Positions 46,203-60,386 of a stretch of DNA of 63,500 nucleotides are shown here, in pieces (within the stretch, counting starts at the first letter, position 1; every line of letters begins with the position of its first letter). This stretch comes from Neocallimastix lanati (nom. inval.) (lineage: Eukaryota > Neocallimastigomycota > Neocallimastigomycetes > Neocallimastigales > Neocallimastigaceae), in the NCBI GenBank assembly GCA_016946835.1, contig JACVTC010000016.1, positions 324,001 through 387,500 on the forward strand. The letters run 5' to 3'. Below the pieces are notes generated by a model, which was given only the letters and a program-made list of their open reading frames with translations, was not told the DNA's origin and searched no databases. The position numbers were made by a program, and so were the translations under genes.

Positions 46203-48271
46203 AAAACAACAAAGCACCCGGCCCCGATAGTATCCCGATTGAATTCTACAAAGCTCTGTTTTGCAATGAAGAATTACTAGAAACACATCCTGCTGCTGGA
46301 AAATGTCTTAAATTGATTTTTAATAAAATATGGAATGGGTCTTTTCCTAAAAAATGGAACTCAGCTTCTATTGTATCAATCCCTAAGAAAGGTGACCTAT
46401 CAGATTGTAGTAATTATCGAGGTATTTCTCTCATTAATGTTGGACTGAAAATCATTTCAAAAATTATAACAGATAGAATATCTACTTACGCACTCTCACA
46501 CAATTTCATTAGACCTGAACAATTTGGTTTTTGCAACCGTGAAGAATGCATTAGTTTATTCATTTCAGTTAGAGAAATTTGCCAAAGAAGAAAATTTCAA
46601 GGAAAATTCACATATTTAGCCTTTTTAGATCTTAAAAAAGCTTATGATTCAGTTCCTATTTTTAACATTCTTACTAAATTATATCGTTATGGAGTACGTG
46701 GTAAATGTTTTGATTTTCTATGTAATTTATATACTTCATCTAAAGCTCGTGCTCGATTTGCTTCAATGTTATCAAATGAATTTCCTATTAAAAGAGGTGT
46801 TCGTCAAGGTTGTCCATTATCTCCGATTTTATTCAATTTATTCATCAATGATATATTAAATGACTGTGAAAAGTATGGTGTTAATATTGGAAGAAAAAAG
46901 TGTTGTGGTGGACTCTTTGCTGATGATGTTGTTCTCATTTCTCCAAGTGCAAAAAATTTAGAAAAATTACTAAAAAAGGTACATAGATGGGCTAATTTAA
47001 ATGAAATGACTTTTGGTATTGAAAAATGGGCAACTATGGTTATAAAACCAATGAACTTCCAATCTCCTCCAAACTATAGTGACCCAACCTTCTATTTAGG
47101 AATGAATGCTATTCCTAAAGTTTCTAGTTATATTTATCTTGGTATTCCTTTTTCTGATGATCTCTTACTAGAACACATTATATCTCACAAGCATTTTAAA
47201 GTTAGAAAATCCCTTCTTTCATTTACACATTTCTTTTCAAATAAATTTATTCCTATTGCATATAAGAAAAAAGTTCTTCAATCCTTTGTTATTAGTAAAG
47301 TAATTTATTATTCTCCTTTACTTGGTTCAAACAAATCTAGAACGGCCAGAATTCAAACATTAATTAATACTGGTCTATTTTGGTGTATCGGTTCCTTCTC
47401 TAAAAATGGTAAAACAAGTTCAGAAAACAATGACTACATTAGACATAATTCTACTATGAATATTTATGCTTTATCTCAAGATCTAAGCATTCCTCCTATT
47501 ACTGGTGTCTGTGCAGCCTTACAGATTAAATCATTTGCAAAATGGAGTAAATCAAACTGTATTATAAAGGATCTTATTAAATCTATTCCCAAAATGCCTT
47601 ATTATTCCTGGACTAAAGAATCTAGAACACTGTATAAAAAAATCAAAAAATATAAATGTGAAAAATATGAAGATATTTTAGAACGTTACTGGAAATCAGT
47701 TGTCAAATTTCAAGGTATTAAAAGTCAAAATTACGATTGTAATAAGTTCTCAAACAATAAAGCTATAATTATGCTTAGCTTAAAATATCCCCAATTCAAC
47801 TTAGGGTTTTCGTGGATTATACGTTTAGGCTGTGGTTATAAATACAATACTACTATTGCTATTAGAATGGGTAGAGTTTCAGAAGATTGTCCCAAGTCTT
47901 GCCCCTGTTGTGGCGAAGATAAACAATCTTTTGAACATTGGATTTTTAAATTCGATGCTCTTGCATCTTTTAGATGGAATTCTTTAAATTTAATCGATGA
48001 TCTCTATGTTTTATTCCTTAGGAAGATTAGAGCGTTTTAATCCTCTTTCTTCCTATGACTCTATTTCTAATTTTGAAGATTATATCAATCATTATATATA
48101 CTTGTTCCTTCTTGGTGGGACTTTAGTTTTTTAAATGAGCTACATTTCGATAGTGGGGAACAGAGACAATCGAATGAACTACTTTTCAAAGGTTCATCTG
48201 AGTCACCTGTTCCAAAAATTGTGGGCTTGGCGGAATTCTTAACAAGAGCAATACCTATCATAAGTAGTTCG
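46203..48271 (+). pseudogene. LINE copy A, part 2: reverse transcriptase with frameshifts
   Basis: This continues part 1 with KNNKAPGPDSIPIEFYKALF, then the RT motifs QFGFCNREEC, LAFLDLKKAYDSV, RGVRQGCPLSPILFNLF and GGLFADDVVLI. A thumb region and a C-terminal zinc motif, CPCCGEDKQSFEHWIF, follow. The frame stays open to 48040. It is then broken by an extra T near 48036 and T-run expansion near 48127, relative to copy D. The zinc Cys in FKCD is Phe here. Copy A is interrupted at 48271 by copy D and resumes at 50740. The enzyme would reverse-transcribe element RNA at a nicked target, but this copy is dead. Confidence 0.88.
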
Positions 48272-50672
48272 AATTACTAGAATCACATCCTGCTGCTGGA
48301 AAGTGTCTAAAATTGATATTTAATAAAATATGGAATGGGTCATTTCCTAAAAAATGGAACTCAGCTTCTATTGTATCAATTCCTAAGAAGGGTGACCTAT
48401 CAGATTGTAGTAATTATCGAGGTATTTCTCTCATTAACGTTGGACTAAAAATCATTTCAAAAATTATAACAGATAGAATATCTACTTACGCACTCTCACA
48501 CAATTTCATTAGACCTGAACAATTTGGATTTCGCAACCGCGAAGAATGCATTAGTTTATTCATTTCCGTTAGAGAAATTTGTCAAAGAAGAAAATTCCAA
48601 GGAAAATTCACATATTTAGCCTTTTTAGATCTTAAAAAAGCTTATGATTCAGTTCCTATTTTTAACATTCTTACTAAATTATATCACTACGGAGTACGCG
48701 GTAAATGTTTTGATTTTCTTTGTAATTTATATACTTCATCTAAAGCACGTGCTCGATTTGCTTCAATGTTATCAAATGAATTTCCTATTAAAAGAGGTGT
48801 TCGTCAAGGTTGTCCTTTATCTCCAATCTTATTCAATTTATTCATCAATGATATACTAAATGACTGTGAAAAGTATGGTGTTAATGTTGGAAGAAAAAAG
48901 TGTTGTGGTGGACTCTTTGCTGATGATGTTGTTCTCATTGCTCCAAGTGCAAAAAATTTAGAAAAATTATTAAAAAAGGTACATAAATGGGCTAATTTAA
49001 ATGAAATGACTTTTGGTATTGAAAAGTGTGCAACTATGGTTATAAAACCAATGAACTTCCAACCTCCTCCAAACTATAGTGATCCAACCTTCTATTTAGG
49101 AAAGAATGATATTCCTAAAGTTTCTAGTTATGTCTATCTTGGTATTCCTTTTTCAGATGATCTCCTACTAGAACACATTATATCTCACATGCATTTTAAA
49201 GTTAGAAAATCCCTTCTTTCATTTACACGTTTCTTTTCAAATAAACTTATTCCTATTGTATACAAGAAAAAAGTTCTTCAATCCTTTGTTATTAGTAAAG
49301 TAATTTATTATTCTCCTTTACTTGGTTCAAACAAATCTAGAACGGCTAGAATTCAAACATTAATTAATACTGGTCTATTTTGGTGTATCGGTTCCTTCTC
49401 TAAAAATGGTAAAACAAATACAGAAAACAATGACTATATTAGACATAATTCAACAATGAGTACTTATGCTTTATCTCGAGATCTAAGCATCCCTCCTATT
49501 GCTGGTATCTGCGCAGCCTTACAGATTAAATCATTTGCAAAATGGAGTAAATCAAACTGTATCATAAAGGATCTTATTAAATCTATTCCCAAAATGCCTT
49601 ATTATTCCTGGACTAAAGAATCTAGAACACTATATAAAAAAATCAAAAAATATAAATGTGTAAAATATGATGATATTATAGAACGTTACTGGAAATCAGT
49701 TTCCAGATTTCAAGGTATTAAAGGTCAAAACTACGATAGTAACAAGTTCTCAAACAATAAAGCTATAATAATGCTTAGCTTAAAATATCCCCAATTCAAC
49801 TTAGGATTTTCGTGGATTATACGTTTACGCTGTGGTTATAAATACAATACTACTATTGCTATTAGAATGGGTAGAGTTTCAGAAGATTGTCCAAAGTCCT
49901 GCCCATGTTGTGGTGAAGGTAATCAATCTTTTGAACATTGGATTTTTAAATGCGATGCTCTTGCATCTTTTAGATGGAATTCTTTAAATTTCATCGATGA
50001 TCTCTATGTTTTATTCCTTAGGAAGATTAGAGCGTTTAATCCTCTTTCTTCCTATGACTCTATTTCTGATTTTGAAGATTATATCAATCATTATATATAC
50101 TTGTTCCTTCTTGGTGGGACTTTAGTTTTAAATGAACTACATTTCGATAGTGGGGAACAGAGACATTTAAATGAACTACTTTTCAAAGGTTCATCTGAGT
50201 CACCTGTTCCAAAAATTGTGGGCTTGGCGGAATTCTTAACAAATGCAATACCTATCATAAGTAGTTCGTTTGAGCTATTATTTGATAGGTATTGCAAAAT
50301 ATCAAACTTAACCAAGAGCGTCGACGTCGTACTGATAAGGCATAATGAAAATACAGGATTATCATCTATTACTACGAAGGGTGATTCTCGCCCTAGTAAC
50401 TCAATAAATGATGAATCCGGGGAGAGTTTAGTGGACACCACACTATCTATTTTAAGGATGTTACTTCTAAATTTTATTTCTTTTTTATTTGATAGGAAGG
50501 GTAAAATTCCCGCATAGTACAACTTGCCGAAATACATAGTATTTTCGAGCTTTTTTATTTTTTATTTTTTATTTTTTAATTTTTTATTTTTAATTTCTAA
50601 TGTACTTTTCACCTACATGTATTTTTTAAAATAAAATTTAATAAAGTTTTTGGAAGTGTATTCTCTTCCCTG

Positions 50673-50725
<53 letters not shown>
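48272..50725 (+). mobile_element. LINE copy D (subfamily 1, 5'-truncated; open 748-codon RT to ORF end), inserted in copy A
   Basis: Flanked by the 14-bp duplication TCATAAGTAGTTCG (48258-48271 and 50726-50739). It starts inside the RT domain (ELLESHPAAGKCLKL) and stays open to the stop at 50517. It includes RT motif A (FLDLKKAYDSV), RQGCPLSPILFN, catalytic FADD, the zinc motif CPCCGEGNQSFEHWIFKCD and the C-terminal tail ending RKGKIPA. A 3' UTR with TTTTTTA units ends in CCTGTCT plus about 48 A. The endonuclease and the start of RT are missing, so the copy cannot move, though the remaining frame is undamaged. No AUG starts the frame at the junction. Confidence 0.9.
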
Positions 50726-50730
<5 letters not shown>

Positions 50731-50739
50731 AGTAGTTCG

Positions 50740-51158
50740 TTTGAGCTATTATTTGATAGGTATTGCAAAATACCAAACTTATCCAAGAGCGTCGACGTCG
50801 TACTGATAAGGCATAATGATAATACGGGATCAGCATCTATTTCTACGAAGGATGAATCTTGCCCTAGTAGTTCAATAAATGATGAGTCCGGGGAGAGTTT
50901 CGTGGACACCACACTATCTATTTTAAAGATGTTACTTCTAGGTTTTATTTCTTTTTTATTTGTTAGGAAGGGAAAAATTCTCGCATAGTACAACTTGTCG
51001 AAATACATATAGTATTTTTGAGCTTTTTTATTTTTTATTTTTTAACTTTTATTTTTTATTTTTTAATTTCGTACTTTTCACCTACATGTATTTTTTTATA
51101 ATAAAATTAATAAAGTTTTGGAAGTGTATTCACTTCCCTGTCTAAAAAAAAAAAAAAA
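50740..51158 (+). mobile_element. LINE copy A, part 3 (ORF end and 3' UTR)
   Basis: The copy A frame resumes after copy D: SSFELLFDRYCKIPNLSKSV, then the ORF end (RKGKILA), a 3' UTR and CCTGTCT plus about 15 A. It differs from copies C and D at many positions, consistent with greater age. The poly(A) at 51144-51158 is the tail of copy A. Confidence 0.8.
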
Positions 51159-52229
<1,071 letters not shown>

Positions 52230-52388
52230 TTTTTTTATTGCCTCTGAGGAGCATACCACCAGGAATGGTGTCTACTATCAATACTTACTTTCTTTGGTAC
52301 AGGGAATGATAGTTCATATAGAAATGATTAGTCTGTAGGAGTTTAGAAATTTAATTTTTTCATTTCATTTTTATTTCTGTTTTAATCA

Positions 52389-52425
<37 letters not shown>

Positions 52426-53035
52426 TTTTTTAATCATGAAGGATCTTGGAATTATTTATTCTTTTCTTTACTTATTTTTTTATTTTTTTTATCTTTTATT
52501 TATTATTATTTTTATATATTTATATATATTTATTTATACTTTTATATTTAATAATTTTATATATACTTTATATTTTTTTTTACCTTTTATATATATATAT
52601 ATTTAGCATCTTGTATGAGCCAGGTAAATATAACTTTTTTTTCCTTTTTCTTTTTATTCTATTTCTCTCTGTTCCTTTATCCTTCATTTTTCTTTTTTTT
52701 CTTTTTTTTTTATTCGTTTACTTTTTTCTTCTCCTTATGAATGAATCGTGTACTTATCTTTCCTTTCTTCTACTTTACTGATTAATATGTTAATATTTTA
52801 TTATCTTTATTCTTTTACTTTATATGAATTCTTACTTTAAAATATTTTCAGTTTAATACATTAATACTACTACAAATTTGATTTATTATTCTCAACAATA
52901 GTCAAATTTCAATGTTATGTTATACAGAAAAAAAAAAAATATTAAGAACAAACTTACCTATAATTATCTTATCACCCAGCTTATTTTTCAGTTATAATTA
53001 TCACAAATTTAAACTTTAAATTCTACAGTATTATT
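52230..53035. other. Short unassigned coding-like fragment, then AT-rich DNA
   Basis: The segment 52238-52345 is open in one frame (ASEEHTTRNGVYYQYLLSLV) and richer in GC, but I recognise no family. It may be another LINE remnant. A poly(T) of about 33 nt (52390-52422) and low-complexity DNA follow. Confidence 0.4.
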
Positions 53036-54795
53036 ATTTTGATTATCTTACAATTGTGTACAATGAACTTAACTCTGTATAATTCAAACTTTCACCGTGG
53101 CATCCTCCATTACGGATGTATATTTAACAAATTCTATATGATATTCATTCATAAACTCAAAAATTGGTCAGTAAAAAAATTTTACAATTGTGTCAGTAAT
53201 TTATCTAGTTCTTTTAGAAAATTTTCACCATTATATGGTTCTTATTTTGTTATTAAAGTAAATGTTCTCAATAGTAATTCATTGATTTGTTAAATGATGG
53301 TCTTCATTCCTCTGTAAAAATTAACTATAAAGAATGTAAAGGTTATTCAAATTCTAATGACCACAAATCCAATTATAATAAAGCTAAAAATAATTAGAAA
53401 AATCAAGAGAAAAATTAAATCCTTTTTTGGTATTCCCAGGGATTTCTATTCATTTCATCTTTATTTTAGCTCTTCATTCTTTAATTTATGCTCTAGCTAG
53501 AATATAAATGGTTGGAATTTTGAAAAGAGAGATGGTGTTATGTATTTAAATTCAGTATTTAAACCTGTACGTATATGCTTTCAGGAAACTAGTATTAGAA
53601 AGTTCCTCTCTAAAAGGGAACTCTCCTTCTACTTATGGTTATGATTCTGTTTTTCTTCATGCTAATTCCAATTTCCCTGGAATGAGAAGTTTATATATCG
53701 GTGTTCATAATTCTTGTTCTTATATTGCTGAAAGTGCCAACTACAATTACATTATATCAGTTAGTCTGACGTCATTTTGGAATCAAAAATGCTCTATTGC
53801 CAATATATACTTCCCTCAATATAGATGGCTTGAATCTCGTTTAAATACTTTCTCTGAAATGGAAAAATGATTAAGTAGTCTAATAAGGAAAATTCACCTG
53901 CTGTTCTTTTAGGTGACTTTAATATGCCCTTCGATAAACTTAAGAAGTATTACTTATTCTAAAGGTTCTAAATCTTCTTGCATTGACCATATTATCTATA
54001 ATAATACTATGATTCCTCATGTACATTTATCTTTTGCTTGCTCATTTGCAAATGATATTTCTGATCATTATCCTATCTTCTTATCTTGCAATAAGAATCT
54101 TTCAAATGGTTTTAATAAACCTAAGAAAATTTTCAAATGATTTAAACATATTTGTAATACTCAAAATACAAATATACTATCTCACAATTACTTTTCTGTT
54201 TTAGCAAGTAATCTTGAATCTAAATTTGGTGAAACATCAGTAGATGATATAGTTAAAGAATTTATTAATACTTCAATCAGTGTTGGTAAGGAAATTAAAG
54301 CTTTTATTCCCTCCAAATTTAAAGGCCCTGTTTTCCACTGCCCAGAGTATGTAAAGAAGATTTCAATTACCAAACATTTAGCATATGAAAATATTAAACC
54401 TTTCTCAGATTGCCCTTGGATGGCTAATTATTTAGATCAATTTACTCAGTATCATAAATTATTCAAAGATTTAAAAAAGATTAAAAACACCTTACGTTCT
54501 AATTGTTGTTAAGTAAATATTGTCAAAATTAGTAACTATTATATAAACAAAGACTATAATCGTGTTTGACGTGGTCTCAAGAAGATCTCTAAACCTGCAT
54601 ATTCAGCTTCTACTCTTCATCTTGATAAGTCTAAATATGTAAAAAATGATCTGGATCTATTTTGGTCCCAATGATCAACTTAAACGTTGGGCTGAACATT
54701 ACAAGGACTTAGCGTCTGATTCTTTTGGTCATCGCTTAAACCAAGACTATTAGGCAAATGTTTTTCGTAATATCCCTCGTAATCCAAATACCTGA
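53036..54795 (+). pseudogene. LINE copy F: decayed 5' portion with APE-type endonuclease
   Basis: Frame pieces in order match an apurinic-endonuclease-like domain. CFQETS (53580) holds the catalytic-type Q-E-T. GVHNSCSYIAESANYNY (53700) and IANIYFPQYRW (53800) follow. VLLGDFNMPF (53905) is the G-D-F-N block. SSCIDHIIYNN (53975) and ANDISDHYPIF (54050) are the final S-D-H block. The linker toward RT follows (FGETSVDDIVKEFINTS, FKGPVFHCPEYVKK) and the match stops near 54795, before RT. Stop codons and frameshifts are numerous. The upstream part (53036-53290, 84 codons) could be the end of a first ORF, but I cannot identify it. This is the only endonuclease region of a LINE in the window. Confidence 0.7.
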
Positions 54796-56039
54796 AATAT
54801 AAATTATCAGTTTTATTACTTTATCATTAAAAACAATTTTTTTTTTTTTTTTAATAAATCTTAAATATAAAGAAAATTTTAAAAAACTAGGATTGAACCA
54901 CCCAAAAAAAATTAAATTATATTAAAGTTTAAATAATTCATTCTTTTTTTTTTTTTTTTTTTTTTTTTTAACTGATAAAAACATATGAAATGTTTCCCTT
55001 CTTCAACTTTAAAAAGTTCATATTATAAATTTATTATGTAAAAAGTTCATATTATAAATTTATTATGTATAAACTTCATTTTTTTTATCTTCTTTTTCTT
55101 CTTCATTTTACTTCATTATTTGAATTCGATAGAATAATGAATACTGAAAAAGTCTAAAATATCATATTAATTATAATTAAAATTTTGAAACTTACATAAA
55201 AATATATGATCTTATATGAAAAATTTTTGAATGTTACGAGTTTCAATTTTTAGATTAATTTTTTTATTATTCTTTTTATTATATTAGAGAACCTCTAATA
55301 AGTAGTTCTTAAAAAGCTATTTTTTAAATTAATACTATAATTAAATTTATATTCATATTCATACAGATAACTTTAATTATAATATTTATTTACTAAATAA
55401 AATTGAAAAAATCATAATATTTCATGAATAATTAAATTAAGTGCTTAATAGTAGTCGATTTTATTAAATAACTATTTTTAATATATATATAACTTATTTT
55501 CCTAATAATCAAATTCATACTATAATAAAAGATTATCCCCTGTCATTTATATATATATATGTTTTATTTTATATCATTATTATAATTAAGATAAATATAT
55601 ATAATTAAGATAAATGATATTTCATCATTTTAATAATAAAGACTGCGGAAGAATATTTTTAAATAGATTCTTCATTGTCTTGATATTTTAAAGATAGTAG
55701 AATATTTCATTTATAATAAAAAGGAATTCATTATTATTTGTTCATTATAATTATACTCTAATTATCACTTAATTAACAAACCATTAAACTTTAAAGAGTG
55801 AAAATAGTGTAATGGATTCACTGAAATAGTGTAATTCAAAAAATTCATAGCCATAACTTTCCTCTTTTTGCTTTTTTCAAATTTTTATAAGAGGAAGAAA
55901 AAATAGAGAGCTACTATACAAAAAAAAAAAAAAGATAATAATAATTATTATATATCTTTTGAATAAACGAAAAATAATATACTATTAATTTAATTCAATA
56001 GAATTAATTTTTATATCAAAAAAAAATTTGCTTAATTTT

Positions 56040-56210
56040 ATTTGAAATATATGGAATAATGATAGACATATCCAAAATATTTTTAAAAAATAATTTATAT
56101 AAAATTATTAATATAAATTTAAAATTATTAAATTTATATTAATAATTTTATATAAATTATTTTTTAAAAATATTTTGGATATGTCTATCATTATTCCATA
56201 TATTTCAAAT
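56040..56210. repeat. 171-bp perfect palindrome (83-bp arms, 5-nt loop)
   Basis: The left arm starts ATTTGAAATATATGGAATAA and the right arm ends with its exact reverse complement at 56210. I compared the arms base by base and found no mismatch. The loop is AATTA (56123-56127). There is no coding content. It may be a MITE-like element, a replication-slippage product or a source of hairpin RNA. Confidence 0.95.
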
Positions 56211-56252
56211 TGAGTAAAATGTTATATATATACAACAAAAATGAATTAACTA

Positions 56253-56332
56253 TTAAGTAATGATCAAAATGAAGGTTGAATAAGCGATTATTTTAATAAG
56301 TATTATTATAATTCATTTTGATCATCACTTAA
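56253..56332. repeat. Inverted repeat with 21-bp arms
   Basis: TTAAGTAATGATCAAAATGA(A) at 56253-56273 faces its reverse complement at 56312-56332 with one mismatch; the spacer is 38 nt. It lies 42 bp after the large palindrome. Confidence 0.85.
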
Positions 56333-57866
56333 TTAGAAAGTCTTTATAATAATAACTAATTCATAGCAATTATATATACCAAAAACTCATAGCTTAAAAA
56401 TAATATATTATTTGTTTTATCAAACTAATTTAATAGAATCAATTTTTATAATATAATTAATGTTTTATTAATTTTCTAACCTATTTAATTATTATTATTA
56501 TTATGTTTTAATTACTATATTTTAATTATATTTTAATTATTATATAAATTCTTTTATAATATATTAGATATGCAATTATAATATCAATTCTTAGATTTGA
56601 AAAATAATCATGTAATACATACTAATATTATAAATATGTATATATTATATATATTTAAAAATAATCAATTGATATAAGCTATTAATTGTATATATTTTAC
56701 ATTTCAAAAAACTTTTAATTATAAAAATTTTCAGTGAAAAAAAATATGAATCTATTCAATATAATAATATGATGTCTAATTTATTAATAAATTATGATCT
56801 TATATGATATTAGAAAATAGAAAGTAGATCTAATATGCTATTAGAGAATACATTTAATAATCCGAAGTATCATACTCAATTTTAGCAATATAATTATTTA
56901 AAGCATGTATAACTGTATAATTAATATAAACCAAAATTTTAAAACATTGAAAGTTTCAATAATTACTATAAAACCAACAATTAATCAATAATATATTATT
57001 TATTTATTCATTTATTATTTATTTGTTTAAAATATTAAAAAAAAACTTTAAAAAAAATAAAAGTTAATTAATAAATAATAAACTAATATAAACTAATATA
57101 GAAATCACTTCATGATTTGTGTAATGTTAAGTTTAAAAATAAGTTTATTATTTAATATAAATAAATTAAATTATGAATCTTATTATATATAGTTTTATTA
57201 ATTTAATTTGGTATATTAATAATAAAAAATAATTTATTAATAATTATTGATTTTAATTAATTTCCTCTATAATAAATTTAATCTATTTATTTCAAAAATT
57301 CAAGTACAAAAAAATGTTAATGGTAGATTATTTTTTGAATGTTTTTTTTAAAAAAACTTCAATTATTGATTGTGTTAAATTAATATACATATTATTTTTA
57401 TTATTATTTTTATTATATCTTTCAAATATGCAAAATTTTTATTTTGTACTGAATTATTATTACTAACCTATTTTTAGTATTTAATTTGATGATTTTGAAC
57501 AAAATTATTATTTAAATATATACAATTATATCAAAGATTCTATATAATAGATTGAAAAGTGATATTAACGTTATTTTCATATTTATTTTATCTATTAAAT
57601 ATTTTAAATAAATACTTAAAAACTATTTTCTCAATCAAAAATTATTTGTTTTTGTTTCATTGTAATAAGCATTAATAATAAATATATATAAATTTATTAT
57701 CCTTAAATAAAAAAAAATTATCCTAATAATTTTACTTTTTTTTTTTATTTTAATCATTAAGAAAAGAATTAATAATAATAGTAATAATAACTGTCATTTA
57801 GTTTTATTTTTCTTTCTTTTTGCAAAGAACATTTTATTTTAATTTTTTATAATATAATTTTTTTTA

Positions 57867-57937
57867 TTATTAAAATAATATCAGAAAAAAAATTGCTATA
57901 AATCCAAAAAAATTTTTTTTTGATATTATTTTAATAA
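57867..57937. repeat. Inverted repeat with 17-bp perfect arms, extendable to about 27 bp
   Basis: TTATTAAAATAATATCA (57867-57883) and its exact reverse complement (57921-57937). Adjacent A and T runs extend the stem with one mismatch. Confidence 0.85.
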
Positions 57938-58570
57938 CAATTTAATATGAACTATTTTTGCCATTATGAACATTGTATTTGTTTTATACCTTTTATATAT
58001 ATATATAAACATTTTTATATATTTTTTCAAGAAATTTTATTTTATATAATCATTCTTTATTTTTAATACACTAAAAAAAAAAAAAAAAAGAAAAAGATTA
58101 CTTTTATATGAAAATGTAACACAAAATCTTAAAAGAAAAACAAAATTAAACCTAAATAATTTTGAAATAAATTTTAAAGTTTTAAACTTTATTACTATTT
58201 AATTATATTTATATGTTAATGTTAACATTTAAATTTAAATATAAATACTATTAAATTTAAATAATAAATTTTTACATATTGATTTAATTATTGAATATTT
58301 TAAAGTACAAAATAAAATTGAATAGTAATAAATGGTTAATGCTAAAACTATATATATAATTTGATTATATTATTAAATATAAATTTTCATTTATATCCAG
58401 AAAGTTTAATATAAATAATATATTAATATGATAAAATGAACTAATGAAATAGCAACATTAATAAAATAAAATATATTAAGAAATATTTATAATAAATATT
58501 ATTAATATAATTGATAAATATATTATTATGAAGAACATGAAAATATTTATTTTGATAATATACAATAGTA

Positions 58571-58618
58571 ATATTAAATATTTTACCATATTAAAAATAT
58601 GGTAAAAATATTTAATAT
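58571..58618. repeat. Near-perfect hairpin, 22-bp arms, 3-nt loop
   Basis: ATATTAAATATTTTACCATATT, then AAA, then its reverse complement with one extra A. Confidence 0.85.
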
Positions 58619-60260
58619 ATTTGTATTTAATAAGTAACATGTACTGAATATTTTAATTGTTTTATATTAATAAATACATTAAAATAATTATCATAAATTA
58701 ATAATATTCAAATATTTTTTTATTATAATTTATTATAACATAATTATTTTATTATTTTATGAGGAAATATATATTCAATATTAATATATATATATATTAA
58801 AAATAATATATTAAATATTTTTTTTTTATTTATATCTTATTCTTTTTTTATTTATTTATCTGTTATTTATTAATTAATTATTAGTTATTTATTTATTTAT
58901 ATTTACATAAGTTATTTTATTATTATTTATTTATAGTTTTTTTTTTTTCTTTTGGTATATTGCTTTTAATATTATAATTATTTATTTATAGTTTTTTGGT
59001 ATATTACTTTTAATATTATAAATATAAAACCCATATAAAGAGAATATAACATATATTAATTGTACTAATATAATAAATTAATATACAATATAATGGTTAA
59101 TAAAACATATTAATTAAAATAAATGACAAAATTGTATTAAATGTTTTCTTTTATAATAAAAATTTATAAAAATAATATATTATATATAACAATGAAAATA
59201 TATTATTAAATAAGGTTTATTATTATTATTATTATTTTTTTATTTTATTTTTTTTTTTTTAGAATGGATATAATTTTTTTTATTAATTTTTTTTTAAATT
59301 TTTATATTTTATAATATAAATATATCCTTTTTGTTTGATATAAATTATAGGAATAATAAAATCTTTTGTTTGAATTAAAATTATAGAAAAATAAAATATT
59401 AATTTTGTTTAATTATTTGATTTTCTATGATTATTCAATGAAAAATTAAATAATAAATTTAAAAAAATCATTAAAAAGAAAATAATAAATTTAAAAAATT
59501 CATTAAAAAAGAAAACAAAAAATAAAGGATATAATAAGAAGAAATATATAAAGAAATCATTATTTATTTCTCATTGAATAATTCAAAGAAAATAAGTATT
59601 AATTTGAAAGTAAATAAAGCCTTTTTTTTTCTTTCAAAAGATATATCAAATATATATTATCAGTAATATAAAATTATAGTATTGTAGAATATAATAAGCA
59701 GTAGCGATATCGTAAATAAAATTAAAAATTTATTTTGATAATATATATGAAAAAGGATAAAATTTTGATATATTTACAATTGGTCAATTATTAAAAGTAA
59801 TTCAATAAAAAATATTTTGAACTATTTTAAATAATTTTTAAAAACAACCTATAATAATAAGAAGAATTCAATATTGAAATTAAAATCAAGAAATATATAT
59901 ATAAAATTATATTCTTCAATTTAAAATATTCTCTTAACAATATTAATTTGTTTCTTCAGTAATATTAACAATATAAATAACAAAAGTAGAAAATAAATAA
60001 AATAAAATTATTATAAAAAAAAAAAAGACGAAATTAATAATAAAAAATAATATATATTTTTATATTATTATTATTTAATTTAAAAATTTATATATATAAA
60101 TTAAAAATACTAATTATTCATTAATAAAATATATTTTATGTAGATTTAATAATTTAAAGAAAAAAAAAAAAAAAAATAGCATTTAAATATCAAATATAAA
60201 TACATATTTATTATTATTTTTTTTAATTTAATAGATAAGGTAAATAGATATACAAATAAA

Positions 60261-60292
60261 ATTTAGGAAAATTAAATTTAATTTTCCTAAAT
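60261..60292. repeat. Perfect 32-bp palindrome upstream of the paxillin-like gene
   Basis: ATTTAGGAAAATTAAA is followed directly by its reverse complement, with no loop. It ends 94 bp before the predicted start codon, so it could be a dimeric protein-binding site in the promoter or 5' UTR. That role is inference. Confidence 0.85.
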
Positions 60293-60386
60293 ATAATAAA
60301 TATATGATATCATCCTTTTATAATAATATACTAATATATAATAAATATAATATATATTGATATCATATTGTTAATAATAAAGCAAA

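Larger units (their letters stand above)
54800..60386. other. AT-rich intergenic DNA with several palindromes
   Basis: No ORF of note. Hairpin-forming inverted repeats are listed separately. A diverged AT-rich dispersed repeat appears at 55840-56000 and again at 56350-56450, sharing ATTCATAGC and an AATTTAATAGAAT-like segment. Confidence 0.6.

Noticed and set aside
50091-51008. Minus-strand ORFs across LINE ends
   Set aside because: Antisense shadows of the LINE ORF C-terminus; one even reads through poly(T).
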